A stretch of DNA of 64,000 nt from Clostridia bacterium (GTDB taxonomy: Bacteria; Bacillota; Clostridia; Oscillospirales; Acutalibacteraceae). Below, one piece after another: positions 1 to 8,371 of the stretch. The stretch covers positions 42,125 through 106,124 of the forward strand of contig JAFTLT010000021.1 in the NCBI GenBank assembly GCA_017452785.1, written 5' to 3'. Made by a program: the position numbers and the translations under genes. How positions within the stretch are numbered: position 1 is the stretch's first letter; each line of letters opens with the position of its first letter. The notes under the pieces are model-generated. The model was not told the DNA's origin and searched no databases. It saw only the letters and a list, made by a program, of their open reading frames with translations.

Positions 1-1
1 C

Positions 2-70
2 GGTTACATGGGTGTTACGTCGGTCTCTGACCTTGCAGATGCATGTCATATCGTCGTCAGCGTTGCTTAA
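2..70 (+). CDS. C-terminal end of an unidentified protein (truncated by window edge)
   Basis: An open frame runs in from the left edge and ends at TAA (68-70), giving about 22 residues that finish ADACHIVVSVA. The composition looks like a genuine protein end, and a hairpin follows directly at the stop codon, as expected for a gene end. The fragment is too short to assign a family, so no function is proposed. Confidence 0.4.
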   Translation, partial: GYMGVTSVSDLADACHIVVSVA

Positions 71-93
71 GGCGTTCTTTTTTTGAATGCCTT
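69..93 (+). terminator. Hairpin at the end of the left-edge gene
   Basis: AAGGCGTTC pairs with GAATGCCTT around a seven-T loop, overlapping the stop codon. The U tract lies in the loop rather than after the stem, so termination strength is uncertain. Confidence 0.4.
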
Positions 94-390
94 ATTTACT
101 CATTTCATATCGGCAACATCGGGTATTATATCTATTTATGACAAAATTGTCAAGTTTTATGCATTTTTGAGAGATTTTTACGGCTTTTTCAAAATGCAAA
201 AAATGAATTTTAGAGTCGTTTTTTAGGTAAATGTTTATAAAATTCATTTTTGCGGCCCTCGTTTTTAGTGAAAAACTACAAAAAAGCCAAAAACTACCGA
301 TTTTTACAGTTTTTAGGCAGTTTTGCACAAATGAAAGCTCTTAGTATTGTAGATTTTGTACAATACTAAGAGCTTTTTAATAAATTCAGC
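94..390. other. Intergenic stretch, AT-rich, no gene seen
   Basis: This gap between the left-edge gene and proS is T/A-rich. The open frame that crosses it on the minus strand is Lys/Phe/Ile-rich, has no ribosome binding site and looks spurious. The only structure seen is the shared terminator at 334-375. Confidence 0.6.
334..375 (-). terminator. Long hairpin terminator downstream of proS
   Basis: A nearly perfect stem of about 18 bp (AAAGCTCTTAGTATTGTA and its complement) lies 15 bp beyond the proS stop. A T run follows it on the plus strand and a weaker one on the minus strand, so it may work in both directions. Confidence 0.75.
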
Positions 391-1833
391 TTAATATGCT
401 TTACCCCAGTAAACTAAATGCTCTGCTTTTTCGCCGCAGCAAATGCATTTGTCGGATATTTCTTCCTGATTAAGGGGGATACAACGTGAGCCTACGCCGG
501 TAATTTCCTTAACTTTGTCCTCACATTCCTCTTTTCCGCACCACATAGCCTTAATGAAGCCGTCACCCTTTTCATTAAGAGCAGCAGTGATTTCATCAAG
601 AGTTGTGCAGGCATAGGTTCTCTTTTCTCTGTTTTCAAGAGCCTTGTTATAAATGCCGTCTCTTACTTCCTGAAGCTTAGCTGCAACAGTTTCTGCAAGA
701 GTGTCAAGCTTAGCAACACTCTTTTCTCTGTTGTGACGGGTAACGATAACGCATTCACCGTTTTCAATGTCACGGGGGCCTACTTCGATACGTACGGGCA
801 CACCCTTCATTTCATATTCGGAGTATTTCCAACCTGCTGAGTTGTTGCTGTCGTCAACCTTTACACGGATGCCTGCCTTTTGAAGCTCTGCCTGAAGCTC
901 TGCAGCCTTTTCGAGTACCCCCGGCTTATGCTGTGCAACGGGAATGATAACTGCCTGAATGGGAGCAACTGCAGGGGGGAGCACAAGCCCATTATTATCG
1001 CCGTGTGTCATAATGATAGCACCGATAAGTCTTGTTGTCATGCCCCATGAGGTCTGATGGGGATATTCGAGCTTGTTTTCCTTGCTCTGATACTGAATGC
1101 CGAAAGCTTTTGCAAAGCCGTCACCGAAATAGTGTGATGTGCCTGCCTGAAGAGCCTTGCCGTCATGCATAAGAGCTTCGATAGCATAAGTGGAAACTGC
1201 ACCTGCGAACTTATCACTTTCAGTTTTCTTGCCCTTTACAACGGGAATGGCAAGGTACTGCTCACAGAAATCAGCATAGACACCAAGCATCTTTTCTGTT
1301 TCGGTGATAGCTTCTTCGGCTGTTGCGTGAATCGTGTGGCCTTCCTGCCAGAGGAATTCTCGTGAGCGAAGGAAGGGACGGGTTGTCTTTTCCCAACGAA
1401 CAACACTGACCCACTGGTTATAGAGCTTGGGAAGGTCTCTGTGTGAATGAATGATGTTAGCATAATGCTCACAGAAAAGAGTTTCTGATGTGGGGCGTAC
1501 GCAAAGTCTTTCTTCAAGTTTTTCGCTGCCTCCGTGAGTTACCCATGCAACCTCAGGTGCAAAGCCCTCAACATGGTCTTTTTCCTTCTGAAGAAGTGAT
1601 TCGGGTATAAACATGGGCATGCAAACATTTTCGTGACCTGTTTCCTTAAACATGCCGTCAAGAATTCTCTGAATGTTTTCCCATATTGCATAGCCGTAAG
1701 GGCGAATAACCATGCAGCCCTTTACGCTTGTATATTCAACGAGTTCGGCCTTTTTACAGATATCGGTGTACCACTTGGCAAAGTCTTCTTCCATGGAAGT
1801 GATATCTTCGACCATTTTTTTATCATTAGCCAT
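391..1833 (-). CDS. proS: Prolyl-tRNA synthetase, archaeal/eukaryal type
   Basis: Charges tRNA-Pro with proline in the cytoplasm. The 480-residue protein shows the class II core: motif 2 around [14 protein letters not shown] and the RPTSET segment. There is no bacterial-type editing insertion between motifs 2 and 3. It has a C-terminal zinc-binding tail with several cysteines ([15 protein letters not shown]) and ends in a tyrosine (WGKAY). These features place it in the archaeal/eukaryal-like ProRS branch that many Clostridia and Bacteroidetes carry. The frame opens 12 codons upstream, but the ATG at 1831-1833 has AAAGGA at good spacing and begins the conserved protein, so it is taken as the start. 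It is monocistronic, downstream of ileS on the same strand and separated from it by a hairpin. Confidence 0.95.
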   Translation of the reverse strand: MANDKKMVEDITSMEEDFAKWYTDICKKAELVEYTSVKGCMVIRPYGYAIWENIQRILDGMFKETGHENVCMPMFIPESLLQKEKDHVEGFAPEVAWVTHGGSEKLEERLCVRPTSETLFCEHYANIIHSHRDLPKLYNQWVSVVRWEKTTRPFLRSREFLWQEGHTIHATAEEAITETEKMLGVYADFCEQYLAIPVVKGKKTESDKFAGAVSTYAIEALMHDGKALQAGTSHYFGDGFAKAFGIQYQSKENKLEYPHQTSWGMTTRLIGAIIMTHGDNNGLVLPPAVAPIQAVIIPVAQHKPGVLEKAAELQAELQKAGIRVKVDDSNNSAGWKYSEYEMKGVPVRIEVGPRDIENGECVIVTRHNREKSVAKLDTLAETVAAKLQEVRDGIYNKALENREKRTYACTTLDEITAALNEKGDGFIKAMWCGKEECEDKVKEITGVGSRCIPLNQEEISDKCICCGEKAEHLVYWGKAY

Positions 1834-1866
1834 AGTTCTATGTCCTTTCTTAATGATGCGAAAAAA

Positions 1867-1934
1867 CATATATATAATAGTATAGGATTTTCGCTATTTT
1901 TGTGATGAAAAAATGCATATATATAATAGTATAG
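1867..1934 (-). repeat. Two identical 19-bp direct repeats upstream of proS
   Basis: The 19-mer catatatataatagtatag occurs at 1867-1885 and again at 1916-1934. Read on the minus strand each copy contains TATACTATTATATAT, which resembles a -10 region, so these may be tandem promoters for proS. No clear -35 was assigned. Confidence 0.6.
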
Positions 1935-1954
1935 CAAATTTCCGCTTTTATCTC

Positions 1955-1986
1955 ATTCAACCCACAGCAGAAACTGTGGGTTGAAT
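1955..1986 (-). terminator. Hairpin downstream of ileS
   Basis: A perfect 13-bp stem (ATTCAACCCACAG / complement) with a 6-nt loop lies 10 bp past the ileS stop. It lacks a good U tract on the minus strand, so it may be a weak terminator or an RNA-stabilising hairpin. Confidence 0.55.
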
Positions 1987-1995
1987 AGTTGGTTT

Positions 1996-4900
1996 TTATG
2001 CTTTCTTAACTGAAAGAGTAATGTCGCTGTCAGCAACTGAGATTGTTTTTGTCAGGTCTGCTTCAATTGCACCGCCGATGATGATGTCGTCAGCAAGAAG
2101 CTCAGACTTCATGTAGTCCTTATTATCCTCAAGGCAGCCGATAATGAAATCGCTGTCACTGCTTATAGCCATAACAACTCTCTGCTCAACCTCATAGCCT
2201 GCTTCCTTACGGATAAGCTGGCACTGGCGGATGATGTCACGAAGTGCACCTTCCTTAATGAGCTCGTCAGTGAGCACAACATCAAGAGCAATAACTGTTT
2301 CGCCCTGACATTCAGCTGAAACGATGCCTTCCTTAGTCTTTGACATCACTGAGAAAATTGAAGGATCATATGCTTCATCAAAGCCGGCAACAAGCACTGC
2401 TTCGCCTGTCTTTGCTTTTGCTGTGTACTCTGCCATTTCAGCAGCTGAAGCGCCTTCAAGAGCCTGCTTCATTTTATTTACGTTTTGCTTGAGAACTGCA
2501 CCTGCAACCTTGAAGTTAACTGTCAGGTAGCTGTCTTCGAGCACACTCTTGTCGCTGATGTATTCGAGAGTCTTGATGTTAAGCTCGTCGAGGATGTTCT
2601 TTTCATAAATCTTAATCTGTGCGCTCTTTGCTTCATCGCAGCAGACATAGAGCTTTGAAAGAGGCTGACGAACCTTGATCTGATGCTCGTTACGAAGTCT
2701 CATAGCAGTTGCAATGATTTCACGTGCAAAGGCTGTCTGCTCAATAATGCCGTCATCCTCGAAGCCTTCAAGCACTGTGGGCCAATCGCTGAGATGAACT
2801 GAAAGCTCACTTGAGGGCATTACACGGCGGATAAGATTCTGCCAAATGCTCTCTGTCATAAAGGGTATAACGGGAGCCATAACCTTAACACATGCTGAAA
2901 GAGCATTGTAAAGAGTCCAGTAAGCGATCATCTTGTCGCTTTCATCGCCTGTTTTCCAGAAGCGACGACGGTTTGTTCTGATATACCAGTTGGAAATATC
3001 ATCAACAAAAATTTCAAATTCTTTGATAACATTATATGCCTTGTAGTCATCCATCTGAGCAGTTGCCTTCTTAATGAAGTCATTTGTTCTGATAACGAGC
3101 CACTTGTCTGTGATTGTCATAGCATTTTTGTCAGGAGTATATCCCTCGAAGTTAGGCTTGTCAATCTTTGCATAGGTCTCAAAGAAGGTGTAAATATTCC
3201 AGAAGGAAAGAAGCTTTCTTCTTGCTTCGTCACCAAGGTTAAAGCCGAAGCGAACATCGTTTGCAACGGGAGCACCTGCATAGAGGTAACGCACTGTGTC
3301 GGCACCGATTTTTTCGGCAGCCTCATCAAAACGGATCATAAAGCCGGTTTTGGAGAACTTCTGACCGTTTTCCTGAATAACACTTGAGTGGCAGAGAACT
3401 CTTTCATAAGGAGCTCTGTCTTCAAGAACTGTGCTCATAAACAGCATTGAATAGAACCAGAGACGAACCTGCTCACGCATTTCAACAACCCATTCAGCAG
3501 GATAGTTCTTTCTCCATTCTTCTTTATCGTCAAAATAGCCTGTGGTTGAGAAGGGAACGATACCTGCATCGAGCCACACATCACCAACGTCAGTGATACG
3601 CTTAACATTCTTGCCGCACTTGGGACATTTGATTTCAACTTCGTCAATCCATGGTCTGTGAAGTTCGGGCAGAGCATCAACCTTTGCGGGGTCAACAGCT
3701 AATTCCTTGAGTTCATCAATTGAGCCAATAACGTGAACATTGCCGCAATCCTCACAAACATAGAAGGGCAGAGGCATGCCGTAATAACGCTTACGTGAAA
3801 TATTCCAGTTACCCATATTGTTGAGCCAGTCAGCCATTCTCTTGCCGTTTGACTCAGGTTCCCACTTAACGCTTGCTGCGTTCTTAATAAGGCGGGGCTT
3901 GAGCTCCTGTGTGGTGATGAACCACGAGGGTACAAGACGGTAGATAAGCTCTTCCTTACATCTCCAGCATACGGGGTAGCTGTGCTCGTGAGGTTTAACA
4001 AGATAGAGCTTGTTTCTGTTTTTGAGTTCCTCAAAAACTTCGTCAGCAATTGTTTTGCTGTTTTTGCCTGAGAAGAAGCCGAAGCCCTTGAGGAAGATGC
4101 CCATATCGTCAACAGGCATAATTTCGGGAAGACCGAGTCTCTTGCCGAGCTCGTTATCTTCTGCACCGCAACCGGGAGCAATGTGCACAACGCCGGTACC
4201 TTCTTCAGCGTCAACATCTTCCCATGCAACGATTTTGTGTTCAAAGCCCTGCTGTGCTTCAAGTTCGGGGAAGCAGGTTTCAAATTTTCTGCCAACGAGC
4301 TCTTCACCCTTAAACATGCGAAGAACTTCCAGCTTATCGTCGCCAAGATATTTAATAGCATTCTTTGCAAGAATGAGAGTCTGTTCGTCACTCTTGACCT
4401 TAACCTCAACATAGTCAATTTCGGGGTTAACTGCAAGAGCTACGTTTGATGAAAGAGTCCATGGAGTAGTTGTCCAGACAATGATTTTGCTGTCAAGACC
4501 CTCAACGGGGAGCTTGAAGAAAACAGAGTTATGTGTAACTGTCTTATATGAACCTGTCATTTCATGCTCTGAAAGTGATGTGCCGCAACGGGGACACCAA
4601 GGCATGGGCTTATATTCTCTCTGAATCCAGCCGTTGTTGTCGCAGGTCTTAAGGAAGTGCCAGATGCTTGTGATGTTCTTGTCTGTGTTTGTGAAGTAGG
4701 AGTTATCCCACTGCATCCACTGACCGAGTCTCTTTGACTGCTCGGTGATAACACCTGAATACTGCTTAACTCTGTCAACACACTTTCTTGTGAACTTGTC
4801 AATGCCGTAATCTTCAATATCCTTTTTGCTTTCAAAGCCGAGGTCTCTTTCAACTCCGACCTCAACCCAGAGGCCCTGTGAGTCGAAGCCATTCTGACAG

Positions 4901-5136
4901 CGGCAGTCATAGCCTCTCATGGATTTGTATCTTATGAAAGTATCTTTAAGGGTACGTCCCCATGCGTGGTGGATACCCATAGGATTGTTGGCGGTAATTG
5001 GGCCGTCAATGAAGCGGAAACGCTCCTTACCCTGATTTTTTTCTTTACGCTTTTCATAGCAGCTGTTATCTTCCCAGAACTTCAGGATGTCATGTTCCAT
5101 GGCGATAAAACTGTTACTTTTTTCGATTTCTGCCAT
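1996..5136 (-). CDS. ileS: Isoleucyl-tRNA synthetase with altered HIGH motif
   Basis: Attaches isoleucine to tRNA-Ile. The 1046-residue length and the order of catalytic, editing and anticodon-binding regions fit class Ia IleRS. The signature motifs deviate. The HXGH (HIGH) motif aligns to GIHH near residue 55 (PMGIHHAWGR), and KMSKS is KFSKT in SVIQENGQKFSKTG. Four CxxC knuckles (PWCPRCG, VCWRCK, VCEDCG, IKCPKCG) suggest zinc ribbons. A strong SD (GGAGG) lies 9 nt before the ATG, and a sigma-A promoter lies about 65 bp upstream. No T-box was found in front of it, although thrS in this window has one. A distant ValRS/LeuRS relative is possible, but the whole-length resemblance favours IleRS. 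Confidence 0.85.
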   Translation of the reverse strand: MAEIEKSNSFIAMEHDILKFWEDNSCYEKRKEKNQGKERFRFIDGPITANNPMGIHHAWGRTLKDTFIRYKSMRGYDCRCQNGFDSQGLWVEVGVERDLGFESKKDIEDYGIDKFTRKCVDRVKQYSGVITEQSKRLGQWMQWDNSYFTNTDKNITSIWHFLKTCDNNGWIQREYKPMPWCPRCGTSLSEHEMTGSYKTVTHNSVFFKLPVEGLDSKIIVWTTTPWTLSSNVALAVNPEIDYVEVKVKSDEQTLILAKNAIKYLGDDKLEVLRMFKGEELVGRKFETCFPELEAQQGFEHKIVAWEDVDAEEGTGVVHIAPGCGAEDNELGKRLGLPEIMPVDDMGIFLKGFGFFSGKNSKTIADEVFEELKNRNKLYLVKPHEHSYPVCWRCKEELIYRLVPSWFITTQELKPRLIKNAASVKWEPESNGKRMADWLNNMGNWNISRKRYYGMPLPFYVCEDCGNVHVIGSIDELKELAVDPAKVDALPELHRPWIDEVEIKCPKCGKNVKRITDVGDVWLDAGIVPFSTTGYFDDKEEWRKNYPAEWVVEMREQVRLWFYSMLFMSTVLEDRAPYERVLCHSSVIQENGQKFSKTGFMIRFDEAAEKIGADTVRYLYAGAPVANDVRFGFNLGDEARRKLLSFWNIYTFFETYAKIDKPNFEGYTPDKNAMTITDKWLVIRTNDFIKKATAQMDDYKAYNVIKEFEIFVDDISNWYIRTNRRRFWKTGDESDKMIAYWTLYNALSACVKVMAPVIPFMTESIWQNLIRRVMPSSELSVHLSDWPTVLEGFEDDGIIEQTAFAREIIATAMRLRNEHQIKVRQPLSKLYVCCDEAKSAQIKIYEKNILDELNIKTLEYISDKSVLEDSYLTVNFKVAGAVLKQNVNKMKQALEGASAAEMAEYTAKAKTGEAVLVAGFDEAYDPSIFSVMSKTKEGIVSAECQGETVIALDVVLTDELIKEGALRDIIRQCQLIRKEAGYEVEQRVVMAISSDSDFIIGCLEDNKDYMKSELLADDIIIGGAIEADLTKTISVADSDITLSVKKA

Positions 5137-5200
5137 CGGTGATTCCTCCGTGATTTTCAGATTAAGTGAGAGACTACTCCCACTTTACATATACCTAATA

Positions 5201-5229
5201 AGTATACAATAATATTGTTTTTATTGCAA
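5201..5229 (-). promoter_or_regulatory. Sigma-A promoter of ileS
   Basis: Read on the minus strand: -35 TTGCAA (5224-5229), a 17-nt spacer and -10 TATACT (5201-5206). A small hairpin (AAGTGGGAG...CTCTCACTT) lies in the short leader between promoter and SD. Confidence 0.7.
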
Positions 5230-5356
5230 GAGCTTTTTCTTTATTTGTTGGGTACTTTTCTCATATTTTTACAGTTTTTTTAATAGGATTTACTTTGGAG
5301 TACCGCAAAATATTTGCCCTGTGTATAAATTTTCGGTTAACATTGCGGACTCTTTA

Positions 5357-5384
5357 TTGACAGAACATAGAATGAGTGTATTAT
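5357..5384 (+). promoter_or_regulatory. Sigma-A promoter ahead of the small exported peptide gene
   Basis: TTGACA (5357-5362), a 16-nt spacer and TATTAT (5379-5384), followed by AAGGGAGG and an ATG at 5409. Confidence 0.7.
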
Positions 5385-5408
5385 TAAAGAAGAAGGGAGG
5401 CTCAGGCA

Positions 5409-5510
5409 ATGAGAAGAATATCCAGAATAACAGCAATCATAATTTCAGCTGTTTTGTTTTTCGGCAGTGTATTTGCTGCGGCGGGCACCGACTCGGTAGT
5501 ATTTATGTGA
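5409..5510 (+). CDS. Short signal-peptide ORF, possibly a truncated secreted protein
   Basis: A 33-residue frame with a good SD (GGGAGG, about 10 nt upstream) and a clear promoter. It reads as a signal peptide: positive start MRRISRIT, hydrophobic core AIIISAVLFFG, cleavage-like VFAAA. Only about nine residues (GTDSVVFM) follow before TGA. Either it encodes a very small secreted peptide, or it is the 5' remnant of a larger secreted protein cut by a stop codon or deletion. It sits 70 bp upstream of a lipoprotein gene on the same strand. No family was recognised. Confidence 0.55.
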   Translation: MRRISRITAIIISAVLFFGSVFAAAGTDSVVFM

Positions 5511-5535
5511 TAAAATAAAATTAATATATATGCAA

Positions 5536-5573
5536 CATCTCTGCTGTAATTTTAATCTAATATGGCAGAGGTG
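5536..5573 (+). promoter_or_regulatory. Hairpin that pairs with the lipoprotein gene's SD
   Basis: CATCTCTGC (5536-5544) pairs over nine positions, one of them G-U, with GCAGAGGTG (5565-5573). The second arm contains the AGAGGTG ribosome binding site of the gene at 5581. The loop is 20 nt. This could limit translation initiation. Confidence 0.5.
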
Positions 5574-5580
5574 ATTTTTT

Positions 5581-5937
5581 ATGAGAAAGATAATTTCAAT
5601 TGTTTTAGCTGTAATTTTAACATTTTCTCTTGCCGGCTGTGGAATAAGCAGCGGCAAAGCCGATGTTTCTGTTAAACAGGGTGAAATGCTGCTGACAGGC
5701 AAGGTGACAAAAGTCAGCGGAAATCTTCTGACTCTTGAAACCGATAAAAGCAATATCAGCGATAAATTCTACATAGGCTACACTGACGAAATAGTTGTTG
5801 TGCAGGAGGATGCCTATGTGGTGGATTACACCGCTGATGTCTTTAAAGGAAAAACAATAAGCGTTATTTGCAGTGAGCTCGTGGAGGAAACATACCCTGC
5901 AGGGCTGACACAAGTGAGAATGATAATAATAAAATGA
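5581..5937 (+). CDS. Small lipoprotein of unknown function
   Basis: A 118-residue protein with a type II signal peptide: MRKIISIVLAVILTF followed by the lipobox SLAGC, so Cys20 should be lipidated and the protein anchored outside the membrane. The mature part of about 98 residues is predicted to be beta-rich, with a segment MLLTGKVTKVSGNLLTLE that resembles an OB-like or DUF3221-type fold; this is only an impression. The AGAGGTG SD is 8 nt before the ATG and lies inside a hairpin. No enzymatic motif is visible. Confidence 0.75.
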   Translation: MRKIISIVLAVILTFSLAGCGISSGKADVSVKQGEMLLTGKVTKVSGNLLTLETDKSNISDKFYIGYTDEIVVVQEDAYVVDYTADVFKGKTISVICSELVEETYPAGLTQVRMIIIK

Positions 5938-5981
5938 ATAAAAATATATAAAAAATAGTTATAATGCTATCTTGGAAATAT

Positions 5982-6034
5982 AAAACCGTGTAAATGTGTC
6001 ATTATTATGAAGACGTATTAAACGGTTTTTGTTT
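5982..6034 (+). terminator. Possible terminator after the lipoprotein gene
   Basis: AAAACCG (5982-5988) and CGGTTTT bracket an imperfect hairpin that ends in a T-rich run (6025-6040). The loop is long, so confidence is moderate. Confidence 0.45.
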
Positions 6035-6078
6035 TATTTTTGATGTAAAAAAGCAAAGCCGCAAGGAGGAAAACAACA

Positions 6079-7827
6079 ATGAAAAAGAAAGCTATTGCAT
6101 TACTCTTATCAATTGTAATGCTTTTCTCAGCAACCGCACTGCCTGCATCGGCAATTGACTTCGAGTCAGCAAGTGAGCCCGTAACCAAGGTGCTCGGCAA
6201 AGCTCTCGGTGCTGTGTTCACAGGATTTGTTTCAGTGCTAAATGCCTTTATGGGTGAAAATGACAAGTTCGTTGAAGCAGACGAATATGTTTATGACAAT
6301 TTCTATGAGGGTACCGGTGAGTTTATATCTCAGGCTAAGCCCGGTGCAACATGGTCACTCGGTCAGGCTCAGGCAAGCCTTGTTCCCGAAGATTGGCAGG
6401 ATGAAAAGTACGACCTTTACCTCGGTGGTTTTATCAGTGAGCAGAACTTCTTCACCAACGATGTCCGTGAAATTCTCGATGACATGAAGGTTCGTGTTAT
6501 TGCTATGGATGACGGTTCAGGCAGAGGTACATCAGTATTTGCAACAATCGACTCAATCGGTATTGCTAACGGTGATGCAAGAATTATCAGAGCAATGCTC
6601 AGCGATTACGCAAAGGAAAACAACATCAATTCAATCAATATTTTCTCCACACATACCCATTCAGGCATTGACACTCAGGGTCTGTGGACAGAAATCTTCC
6701 GTAAGTGGCCTAAAAACATTATGGCTGCTTTCACACGCATTGGTGAAACCGAGCAGGGAACTGACCCCGAATATATGGACTTCCTTTATAATACTGTAAC
6801 GGCTGCTATTAAAAATGCCGTTGACAATATGGAAGCAGGTATGATGACCTATGCTAAAAAGGATATCGGAGCTGAATATTTCAACAATAAAAACAGACCT
6901 TCAGCAGACGGCCTTGACACAGAGCTCAGAAAGCTTACATTCTATCCTTCAAATAAATCTTCACGCCCCACAATAATTCTCAATATGTCTTCACACCCTG
7001 ATGTTGTTGGTCTTGCAACAGCTAGCGACCCGGTTAAGGGTCACGGTGTATCAGGTGACTATATCTATTATATCGGTGAAACACTCAACGGCGCAGGTTA
7101 TGACTTCATGTTCTTTAACGGTGCAATTGCAGGCATCTATATCGGCAGCGTTGATGTTGACGCTCCCAGACGAGTTGACACAGCTGACAACTACGGCACA
7201 GAGATAGGCAAAATGGTTCTCGGCATGACAATGAGTGAAGAAGAAATCAAGGCTAACGAATACCTTATGAGCCTTAATTTCACCGAGGAGCAGACAGCAG
7301 GTCACAACTATACTCCTTGGTACGAGGGTTGGGTACCTGCAAAGGAAGAAACTGTAGAGCCTATTCTCAACCTTAAGCTCAAGACAGTTGAAGTGCCTGT
7401 GACAAACCCTGTCATCAAGGCTGCAGGTAAGCTCGGTGTTGTTAACTACACTATCAAATGTTCAGGTCTTATCAAGAGAGACTATATCGTTACAACAGAA
7501 ATCGGCTATATGGAAATCGGCAAGAGCATGCAGATTGCTTTTGTACCCGGCGAATTTTGTGCTGACCTCTGGAACGGCGGCAGCTCACTTACAGCTGAAG
7601 GCAGTATCCATGAGACTGCTTTTGAAGGCAAGACAATCACTGAAATTTTCGGTGAAGATACTGTTGTTTTCGGTCTTGCAAATGATGCAGTCGGTTACAT
7701 TGTTCCTGATAACGACTATTGCATGTGCCTTGCATTCGGTCACTATCACGAAACACTTTCACTTGGTGAAAAGACAGCTTCAACTCTTATGAGTGCATAT
7801 GAGGCTTTAGCTGAAGAAATTAAATAA
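6079..7827 (+). CDS. Secreted neutral/alkaline ceramidase-like hydrolase
   Basis: A 582-residue exported protein. It has a signal peptide (MKKKAIALLLSIVMLFS...LPASA) and an amphipathic stretch of about 40 residues, then a catalytic-looking region. The motif FSTHTHSGID near residue 195 matches the zinc-binding HxHSG signature of neutral ceramidases. A further histidine lies in MSSHPDVVG near 308, and another His/Asp-rich segment, FGHYHETLSLG, near the C terminus. Ceramidases cleave the amide bond of ceramide; the actual substrate here could be another N-acyl lipid. SD AAGGAGG at 6063-6069. It is monocistronic, followed at once by palindromic non-coding elements. The family call rests on the motif, not on an alignment. 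Confidence 0.7.
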   Translation: MKKKAIALLLSIVMLFSATALPASAIDFESASEPVTKVLGKALGAVFTGFVSVLNAFMGENDKFVEADEYVYDNFYEGTGEFISQAKPGATWSLGQAQASLVPEDWQDEKYDLYLGGFISEQNFFTNDVREILDDMKVRVIAMDDGSGRGTSVFATIDSIGIANGDARIIRAMLSDYAKENNINSINIFSTHTHSGIDTQGLWTEIFRKWPKNIMAAFTRIGETEQGTDPEYMDFLYNTVTAAIKNAVDNMEAGMMTYAKKDIGAEYFNNKNRPSADGLDTELRKLTFYPSNKSSRPTIILNMSSHPDVVGLATASDPVKGHGVSGDYIYYIGETLNGAGYDFMFFNGAIAGIYIGSVDVDAPRRVDTADNYGTEIGKMVLGMTMSEEEIKANEYLMSLNFTEEQTAGHNYTPWYEGWVPAKEETVEPILNLKLKTVEVPVTNPVIKAAGKLGVVNYTIKCSGLIKRDYIVTTEIGYMEIGKSMQIAFVPGEFCADLWNGGSSLTAEGSIHETAFEGKTITEIFGEDTVVFGLANDAVGYIVPDNDYCMCLAFGHYHETLSLGEKTASTLMSAYEALAEEIK

Positions 7828-7831
7828 TCAC

Positions 7832-8074
7832 AACCACCGGTTCAACCGGTGGTTTGCTCTGCCACTAGAAGTGGCTATTACTGGCTTAACCCCTAAAAGG
7901 GGCACTGAATCATATCATAGCATTACATGCCCCACCACCCGTGAACGGGTCAAAAGGCTTTTTCATTTAATTGACTAATATTTTTTTAGATTGCTCTAAC
8001 TTATTTCGGCTTGCATCAAGCTCGCCGATTTTATTGTAGCACAACTCTTTCGTTGCCCCCAGTAGAACTGGGGG
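7832..8074. repeat. Five-hairpin palindromic element, possible IS200/IS605-type remnant
   Basis: Perfect short hairpins follow one another: 7832-7854 (11-bp arms), 7861-7875 (GCCAC/GTGGC), 7890-7902 (CCCCT...GGGG), 7937-7950 (ACCCGT/ACGGGT) and 8056-8074 (CCCCCAGT/ACTGGGGG). It starts four bases after the upstream stop codon. Single-strand transposons of the IS200/IS605 class end in such hairpins, but no tnpA or tnpB reading frame is present here. A non-coding RNA is an alternative. Confidence 0.55.
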
Positions 8075-8104
8075 TTAATTTCCACACCTAAAGGCACCAA
8101 AACG

Positions 8105-8138
8105 AAAAAGGGAACCGCCGGGTGCGGTTCCCTTTTTT
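8105..8138 (+). terminator. Strong intrinsic terminator
   Basis: AAAAAGGGAACCGC / GCGGTTCCCTTTTTT with a 5-nt loop. It has U tracts on both strands and so probably works bidirectionally. Confidence 0.85.
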
Positions 8139-8162
8139 ATGCAGTTACTGCCGGAAACAGCA

Positions 8163-8250
8163 GGCGGCTCCACCGCCGAAGCTCACGCTTCGGCGCAGCG
8201 ACACCCGTCGCTTCAAAATCCCTCCAAAGGGGATTTTGAGTGGAGCCGCC
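8163..8250. repeat. Four-arm (cloverleaf-like) palindrome
   Basis: An outer stem GGCGGCTCCAC (8163-8173) / complement (8240-8250) encloses three perfect hairpins: 8174-8195 (CGCCGAAGC), 8197-8212 (AGCGAC) and 8214-8238 (CAAAATCCC). Together they form a 4-way junction with almost no unpaired bases. This is typical of REP-like extragenic palindromes. Confidence 0.75.
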
Positions 8251-8371
8251 GAACCTGCCTTTTCATCTGGGTCGATTAAAGAAACGGCAGAAAAATCCTT
8301 ACAATGTGTTGCAAATTCCACGCAAAACCATTATAATCAAAAATATAACTGAATCTAAGGAGAATAAAATT

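Larger units (their letters stand above)
7828..8371. other. Non-coding region with stacked palindromes
   Basis: The 540 bp between the ceramidase-like gene and the dehydrogenase hold a five-hairpin element, a strong terminator and a four-arm palindrome, listed separately. No credible ORF with an SD was found. Confidence 0.8.

Noticed and set aside
92-328. 78-residue minus-strand open frame beside proS
   Set aside because: Low-complexity Lys/Phe/Ile composition in T-rich DNA, no ribosome binding site and no promoter.
3699-4436. 245-residue open frame overlapping ileS in another frame
   Set aside because: Shadow of ileS: Ser/Leu-rich, lies wholly inside a well-supported gene on the same strand and has no SD.
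8240-8371. Longer N terminus of the dehydrogenase through the palindrome
   Set aside because: The upstream codons fall in a repeat element; the ATG at 8372 has the SD and the normal family N terminus.
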